Positions 6,317 through 10,213 of a stretch of 10,213 nucleotides of DNA are shown in pieces. Source of the DNA: Syntrophomonadaceae bacterium (lineage in GTDB: Bacteria; Bacillota; Dethiobacteria; DTU022); assembly GCA_007127255.1 (NCBI GenBank), contig SKZS01000157.1, positions 1 through 10,213 of the forward strand. The letters run 5' to 3'. The notes beneath the pieces are model-generated. The model was not told where the DNA came from, made no database searches, and was given only the letters and a program-made list of their open reading frames with translations. How positions within the stretch are numbered: position 1 is the stretch's first letter; every line of letters begins with the position of its first letter. The translations under genes were made by a program, and so were the position numbers.

Positions 6317-6324
6317 GGGGGTGA
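6317..6324 (+). promoter_or_regulatory. Ribosome binding site deciding the amidase start
   Basis: GGGGGTGA closely matches GGAGGTGA. The five-G core ends nine bases before TTG 6331, an ideal distance, while the in-frame GTG at 6325 directly abuts the site and is too close. The same GGGGGTGA plus TTG arrangement precedes the second DUF1538 gene. The site lies three bases outside the transposon's right arm. Confidence 0.55.
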
Positions 6325-6330
6325 GTGCTC

Positions 6331-8556
6331 TTGAGGAAAATAGGGTTGGTCATTTTAATAGTTTCAATAGCGGGCTTCTCCTTTTTTATGTTTTATCAGG
6401 CAAGAGCTATTGAGCTAATAATTAACGATGAGCAAATTGAGCTGGAGAACCCGGTAATAATGGAGGATGGAGAGCTATTTGTTCCGGCGAAGTCTCTATT
6501 TGAAAAATTGGGTGCCTATACAAAATGGGACAGTGACAACAAGATATTCTCCGGAATGCTTGGAGAATTCCAGATCCATTTGCCTGCTGATAGTTATGAA
6601 GTAATAATTGCCGGTGAAACTGTAAACTGGAACGCACCGGTAAAACTGGTTGACGATACTATCTACACGCCCGTCATCCCCGCAGCAGAAGCAATGGGAG
6701 CTTTTGCAGAATGGAATGAAAATACAAGAGAAATAATAATATCCACACCACAGGAATTTGATCCGAAAAGGGAAAATGATCAAGAGGGACCGCTTCTACA
6801 TGTGGCGTACCCTCCTGAACAGCAAATTAGTTATTACGCAGATTCGTTATTTGTTTTCGGCACAACCCAATCTTATTCTCAGGTTAATGTAACAGTAAAT
6901 GGTGAACCGGTTGATATGTTAAACAGGAAAACTGGTAATTTTCTTACCATGGTCGATATACCCCGCGGCGAGGAATTTACTATCCTGGTCGAAGCCAGCG
7001 ACGGGCTTGAAACCACTACCGTTGAAAGATCGGTAATTTTCCCCAAAGCCCTGGAGTCCATGCCGGAAGAACCTTTAGAACTTCATGCCACCCATTTAAT
7101 ACCCGGTCAGGACCAGGTTTTAAACCCTGGTGACACTCTTAGAATAGTAGCCCGGGGCAGCCCGGGTGCCACTGCGCATTATCAACTTGGCGACGGCAGC
7201 TATATTAAAATGACCGAATTAGAATACCCCAACGGCCCCCAAGGCAAAGGCGGTATTTATACCGCTACATACACAGTAAGTGAGTATGACGCTCCGGCTT
7301 CCGGATTATCAGATACTATGACGATTACTGTTTATTTAAGCAGAAACGAAGAACAGGTGAGCCTTGAATTTCCGGGAACCGTAGCGTTTTTCTCTAATAC
7401 TCCCTATAAAATAATAGAAGTCAAACCACAACCAGAGTTAAAATTCGGGGGCTGGTTTCGAATTATTCGTGACGATTACTACCAACTCTACGCTGGTACC
7501 CGGGGCGGGACGGGGTATCCTGATAATGTTGCCGCCTATTTAACTGAAGGAACTCATTTTGAAGCAGTGGGAGTTTCAGGAGATTATTACCGCGTGAAGT
7601 TGGAAGAAAATGAGCTCTACTTGCTTCATAAAGAGGCAGTCCGGGAAATTGAAAACAAAGATTTTCTTGAACCTTTTTTGTCTGATATCAAAATAAAAGA
7701 AACCGCCGAGGAAGTAAGTTTGCACCTGGTTTCTGATGAAAGATTCCCTTTCCTTATTGACAGCGGCACAGATCAGCTTGAAATTAAACTGTATGGCGTA
7801 AGAAAAGATAAAGATTTGACAATACCCGAAATGCCCTCTTCAGTCAAGGATCTATCCCTGGAACCTTTAGCAGGGGAGCCAAATGCCCTGATTTTGACCG
7901 TTGAACTGGACTATCATATTACCGGATTTGACCCCTCATGGGAAGACACTAATCTGGCAATTAATATGAATAAGCCTCCTAAAATCAAAAAAGAGAACCC
8001 GCTAGACAACAAAACTATAGTTATTGACCCCGGCCATGGAGGAGATGATTCGGGAGCACCCGGCCCGGGTGATCTTCATGAAAAAGATGTTGTCCTGGAA
8101 ATGAGTCTTTATTTAAGAGAACTTCTGCTGGAAGAAGGTGCGGATGTAATTATGACCCGCACAGAAGACTTAAATGTAGACCTTTACGAACGTCCTAAAG
8201 CCAAATATTTAAGTGACGCCGATTTTTTCATAAGCGTCCACGCCAATGCCCACGCATCGGGCGCTAATGCAGTAGATTTACACGGCATTATGATTCTCTA
8301 TAATTATGATCACAACGAAGACCTGGCAGACATCATGCTGGAAACGGTAGCAGATGAAATGGGTTTGCCCGCGATGAGCACCTGGAAAAGAAATATTGCG
8401 GTAACCAGGTATACTAATTTTCCCTGTGTTTTAGTCGAAGCGGGATACATGATGCATCCGGAGGACAACTGGCACATACTGCATCCCCGGGGGCAGAAAG
8501 AATTTGCCAGGGCCATGAAGGAAGGGATCAAAGAATATTTCCTGAGCTTCGATTAA
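6331..8556 (+). CDS. Exported N-acetylmuramoyl-L-alanine amidase (Amidase_3), multidomain
   Basis: Zinc hydrolase that cuts the bond between N-acetylmuramic acid and L-alanine in peptidoglycan, acting outside the membrane. From TTG 6331 it is 741 residues. A signal peptide is visible (MRKIG, hydrophobic core 5-22, likely cleavage after ARA at 26). Next come a copper-amine-oxidase N1-like module with two half-repeats (FVPAKSLFEKLGAYTKW at 50-66; YTPVIPAAEAMGAFAEW at 112-128) and two beta-rich Ig-like regions (about 155-240 and 250-340). An SH3-like stretch (about 395-437), an AMIN-like beta region (447-545) and the catalytic domain (560-741) follow. Zinc ligands are H569 (DPGHGG), E584 (HEKD) and H637 (SVHANA); the catalytic glutamate is E703 (LVEAGYM). 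The domain names before the catalytic part are judged from patterns. GTG 6325 is the alternative start. No own promoter is evident between the transposon and the gene, so read-through from yifB or the element is possible. Confidence 0.93.
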   Translation: MRKIGLVILIVSIAGFSFFMFYQARAIELIINDEQIELENPVIMEDGELFVPAKSLFEKLGAYTKWDSDNKIFSGMLGEFQIHLPADSYEVIIAGETVNWNAPVKLVDDTIYTPVIPAAEAMGAFAEWNENTREIIISTPQEFDPKRENDQEGPLLHVAYPPEQQISYYADSLFVFGTTQSYSQVNVTVNGEPVDMLNRKTGNFLTMVDIPRGEEFTILVEASDGLETTTVERSVIFPKALESMPEEPLELHATHLIPGQDQVLNPGDTLRIVARGSPGATAHYQLGDGSYIKMTELEYPNGPQGKGGIYTATYTVSEYDAPASGLSDTMTITVYLSRNEEQVSLEFPGTVAFFSNTPYKIIEVKPQPELKFGGWFRIIRDDYYQLYAGTRGGTGYPDNVAAYLTEGTHFEAVGVSGDYYRVKLEENELYLLHKEAVREIENKDFLEPFLSDIKIKETAEEVSLHLVSDERFPFLIDSGTDQLEIKLYGVRKDKDLTIPEMPSSVKDLSLEPLAGEPNALILTVELDYHITGFDPSWEDTNLAINMNKPPKIKKENPLDNKTIVIDPGHGGDDSGAPGPGDLHEKDVVLEMSLYLRELLLEEGADVIMTRTEDLNVDLYERPKAKYLSDADFFISVHANAHASGANAVDLHGIMILYNYDHNEDLADIMLETVADEMGLPAMSTWKRNIAVTRYTNFPCVLVEAGYMMHPEDNWHILHPRGQKEFARAMKEGIKEYFLSFD

Positions 8557-8591
8557 TGAATCTTTTAATATGATAAGCTCTATCCCTGGCC

Positions 8592-9068
8592 TTAATTATT
8601 GTCATTAGCCAGGAAGAAGGCCTTTTCGACTGCTTCGGCAGCCGATTCAGCTGTGACAACAGTTTTGCTTAATTCGCGGGGTGGTTTCAGCAGCCAGCTT
8701 TTTAAACCGATTACCGGCTTGCCCATTTTCAGGGCCAGGGCTATTTCTGAAAGGGTGCCATATTCCCCGCCGACAGCAATCATGGCACCAGCGGTTTTGG
8801 CTATAATCGCATTGCGAGCTTCTCCCATGCCGGTTGAAACCGCAAATGAGAGGTGCGGGTTACCTTCAAGGGTGCTGTCACCCGGCAGTATACCGATAAC
8901 TGTCCCACCTTCTTCACGGGCCCCTGCCGAAGCAGCTTCCATTACCCCGCTTCCGCCGCCGCAAACCACAACACCGCCTTTCCTGCCAATCTCTGCTCCG
9001 ACCTGGCGGGCAAGCATTTTTTCTTCTTCTGAGCAGCTCGAACCACCGACAACAGCAATATAATGCAA
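8592..9068 (-). CDS. TIGR00725-type / LOG-like Rossmann nucleotide-binding protein
   Basis: 158-residue cytoplasmic protein of the DprA/LOG-related Rossmann group, matching the roughly 160-residue TIGR00725 family. Biochemical role in bacteria is unsettled: related LOG proteins are phosphoribohydrolases acting on nucleoside monophosphates. Visible are IAVVGGSS (4-11), the GGGSGVMEAASAGA loop (37-50), GMGEARNAII (80-89) and GGEYGTLSEIALALKMGKPVIGL (100-122). The last is the counterpart of the LOG PGGxGTxxE signature, but with EY in place of x and without the leading proline. The TTG start at 9068 is 10 bases after AGGAGG (9084-9079), which overlaps the yraN stop codon, so the two genes are one transcription and probably coupled translation unit. 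It converges with the amidase gene across 35 bases. Confidence 0.88.
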   Translation of the reverse strand: MHYIAVVGGSSCSEEEKMLARQVGAEIGRKGGVVVCGGGSGVMEAASAGAREEGGTVIGILPGDSTLEGNPHLSFAVSTGMGEARNAIIAKTAGAMIAVGGEYGTLSEIALALKMGKPVIGLKSWLLKPPRELSKTVVTAESAAEAVEKAFFLANDNN

Positions 9069-9078
9069 AACCAGGCCA

Positions 9079-9084
9079 CCTCCT
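9079..9084 (-). promoter_or_regulatory. Ribosome binding site of the LOG-like gene, overlapping the yraN stop
   Basis: AGGAGG (9084-9079, continuing as TGG) begins inside the yraN stop codon TAG (9085-9083) and is 10 bases from TTG 9068. It is the only good site near this frame and is why the TTG start was accepted. Confidence 0.6.
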
Positions 9085-9454
9085 ACCCGGAAAGGATACC
9101 CCGGATATGATTTATGTTGCGAACAGCTAATTTATCACGGTCAAGTGTAACCGCAACCAGATCAATTCGCGAAGCAACTTCACGTTTATATACTGTTTGT
9201 AGATAACTAAGACTGAGGCGGTGAAGCTTTTGTGCTTTCTTCACGGTAATTGACTCCTCGGGAGCGCCAAAAGCTGTTCCTGTTTTCGTCCGTACTTCCA
9301 CTATAACAATTGTATCAAGGTCACGGGCGATAATATCAATTTCACCAAGTTTGCACCGGTAGTTGGTTTCAATTATCCTATAGCCAAGCTGCTCCAGGTA
9401 ATTCCTGGCGGCTTTTTCTCCAGCCTCCCCTACCTGCAGACGCTTACTGGTCAT
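9083..9454 (-). CDS. yraN: YraN (UPF0102) family nuclease-like protein
   Basis: 123 residues, standard length for UPF0102, a small cytoplasmic family with a restriction-endonuclease/Holliday-resolvase-like fold; its cellular role is not established. Visible are the N-terminal helix GEAGEKAARNYLEQLGY (9-25), NYRCKLGEIDIIARD (31-45) with the acidic residues E38 and D40, and IVIVEVRTKTGTAFG (49-63). The last carries E53 and, two residues on, R55 where many nuclease-fold members have lysine; K57 follows. ATG 9454 has AGGAG (9466-9462) seven bases upstream. It sits 180 bases downstream of rnhB, a conserved neighbour pairing, and 14 bases before the LOG-like gene. Confidence 0.93.
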   Translation of the reverse strand: MTSKRLQVGEAGEKAARNYLEQLGYRIIETNYRCKLGEIDIIARDLDTIVIVEVRTKTGTAFGAPEESITVKKAQKLHRLSLSYLQTVYKREVASRIDLVAVTLDRDKLAVRNINHIRGILSG

Positions 9455-9558
9455 TAAATTGCTCCTGTCTTTACATGTATTTACAATATTTTTAGCTCTC
9501 TAATCCCCGACTTCTAGTTTGGACCAGGTTGCAGCCCGTCACAATATTACTGCCTGAG

Positions 9559-9627
9559 TTAACACCTTGCTCCTGTATTGAAATTGCTAAAAACCAGGGC
9601 AACTATCACCATGATGATCCCAAACAT
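9559..9627 (-). CDS. Possible 22-residue hydrophobic peptide in the rnhB-yraN gap
   Basis: An ATG seven bases after the rnhB stop opens MFGIIMVIVALVFSNFNTGARC, one membrane-length hydrophobic run followed by a short polar end. There is no convincing ribosome site, though coupling to rnhB termination is possible. I do not recognise it; it may equally be chance or the remnant of a lost gene. The rest of the 180-base gap (9455-9634) shows no RNA gene or clear terminator. Confidence 0.15.
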   Translation of the reverse strand: MFGIIMVIVALVFSNFNTGARC

Positions 9628-9634
9628 ATATTTT

Positions 9635-10213
9635 TTAGTCCGTAAGCCGAAATGAGCGGCGATGTTCCGGGCAGGGACCGAACTGAATTATAGCCTCACG
9701 GTGTTCTGCGGTACCGTAACCCTTGTTATGAATGAAACCATAATAAGGATATTTTTGATGCATTTCGTCCATTATTTTATCCCTGGCCACTTTGGCCAGT
9801 ACCGAGGCGGCCGCAATGGACAAAGATACTGTATCGCCACCGATTAAAGCCTTTTGCCGCAGTTGACAATCTTTGATTTTAAAACCGTCAACCAGTACAA
9901 AATCCGGTTTGAGTGACAGTTTGTCCAATGCCCGCTGCATGGCCAACAGCGAAGCAGCGTGAATATTGCGCTGATCAATTTCATGGCAGGAAGCGCTGGC
10001 AATAGCATAACTGCGGGTGTTAATAACAATTTGATCGAATATTTTTTCACGGGCAACCCTTGATAACTTCTTGGAGTCATTCAGGCCGATGATAGGCTCG
10101 GCATCTGGGTCGAGAACTACAGCGGCAGCTACTACCGGGCCGGCAAGCGGGCCGCGCCCTGCTTCATCTATACCGGCTACCAATTTATAACCCTGGTTCC
10201 ATAATAATATTTC
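9635..10213 (-). CDS. rnhB: Ribonuclease HII, N-terminus beyond the window edge
   Basis: Endonuclease that cuts the RNA strand of RNA-DNA hybrids and incises at single ribonucleotides in DNA, starting ribonucleotide excision repair. The frame stays open to the right edge and gives 192 residues. It reads EILLWNQGYK before LVAGIDEAGRG, the normal family lead-in, so the TTG at 10183 is an internal leucine and not the start. The catalytic quartet is visible, in window numbering: D16 and E17 (GIDEAGRGPLAGPVV), D109 (FVLVDG) and D145 (KVARD). LNDSKKLS, SIAAASVLAKVARD and the C-terminal YGFIHNKGYGTAEH and EHRRSF are also typical. Only the first part of the usual 200-260 residues is missing. It leads the leftward group toward yraN and the LOG-like gene. 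Confidence 0.96.
   Translation of the reverse strand, partial: EILLWNQGYKLVAGIDEAGRGPLAGPVVAAAVVLDPDAEPIIGLNDSKKLSRVAREKIFDQIVINTRSYAIASASCHEIDQRNIHAASLLAMQRALDKLSLKPDFVLVDGFKIKDCQLRQKALIGGDTVSLSIAAASVLAKVARDKIMDEMHQKYPYYGFIHNKGYGTAEHREAIIQFGPCPEHRRSFRLTD

Noticed and set aside
8585..8625. Hairpins CCTGGC/GCCAGG and GGCCTT/AAGGCC plus TTTT as a terminator between the amidase and LOG-like genes
   Set aside because: Loops are 17 and 22 bases long, the two stems exclude each other, and most of the sequence lies inside the LOG-like coding region.
8599..9063. 154-residue plus-strand frame opposite the LOG-like gene
   Set aside because: Low-complexity A/P/S/T-rich product with no ribosome site; the minus-strand frame has the family motifs.
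10181..10183. TTG at 10183 as the rnhB start
   Set aside because: The frame continues to the window edge with the usual RNase HII lead-in (LWNQGYKLVAGIDEAGRG), so this codon is an internal leucine.

Overview
The window looks like chromosomal DNA of an anaerobic or microaerophilic member of the Bacillota, most likely of the class Clostridia. The case rests on purine-rich Shine-Dalgarno sites of the GGAGG(TGAT) type, many TTG and GTG starts, a free-standing rubredoxin, a secreted Amidase_3 protein with a copper-amine-oxidase-like N-terminal module, and a DUF1538/P-II cluster. The genus cannot be named from the sequence. Base composition is moderate, and the transposase gene is visibly richer in A than its neighbours.

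Left part (1-3513). A UvrD/PcrA-type helicase runs leftward and is cut by the left edge; its GTG start is at 1300. It diverges from a tight rightward cluster: a single-domain DUF1538 membrane protein (1499-2194), a second DUF1538 membrane protein with a long acidic tail (2191-3141), and a small P-II-like protein (3119-3466). Each gene overlaps the next, so they should be translated together. The simplest reading is a two-part membrane complex gated by its own P-II protein; its substrate is unknown. This is the least characterised system in the window.

Middle (3481-6313). A perfect 14-bp hairpin separates the P-II gene from a convergent 52-residue rubredoxin gene (3553-3711, minus). The rubredoxin gene diverges from yifB/comM (3916-5451, plus), an AAA+ Mg-chelatase-like helicase linked in other bacteria to natural transformation. 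Immediately after the yifB stop lies a compact REP-associated-type transposon (5454-6313). It carries one HUH/Y1 transposase between two 34-bp inverted arms, and the right arm encodes the last residues of the transposase.

Right part (6331-10213). Just beyond the element is a large exported N-acetylmuramoyl-L-alanine amidase (6331-8556, plus). It converges on a leftward group read in the order rnhB (start beyond the right edge), yraN, and a TIGR00725/LOG-like nucleotide-binding protein. rnhB, yraN and yifB/comM are often neighbours in bacteria. Here yifB is on the opposite strand with other genes between, which suggests a local rearrangement near the transposon.

No rRNA, tRNA, CRISPR array or riboswitch was recognised. 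No gene-free stretch longer than 300 bases occurs.
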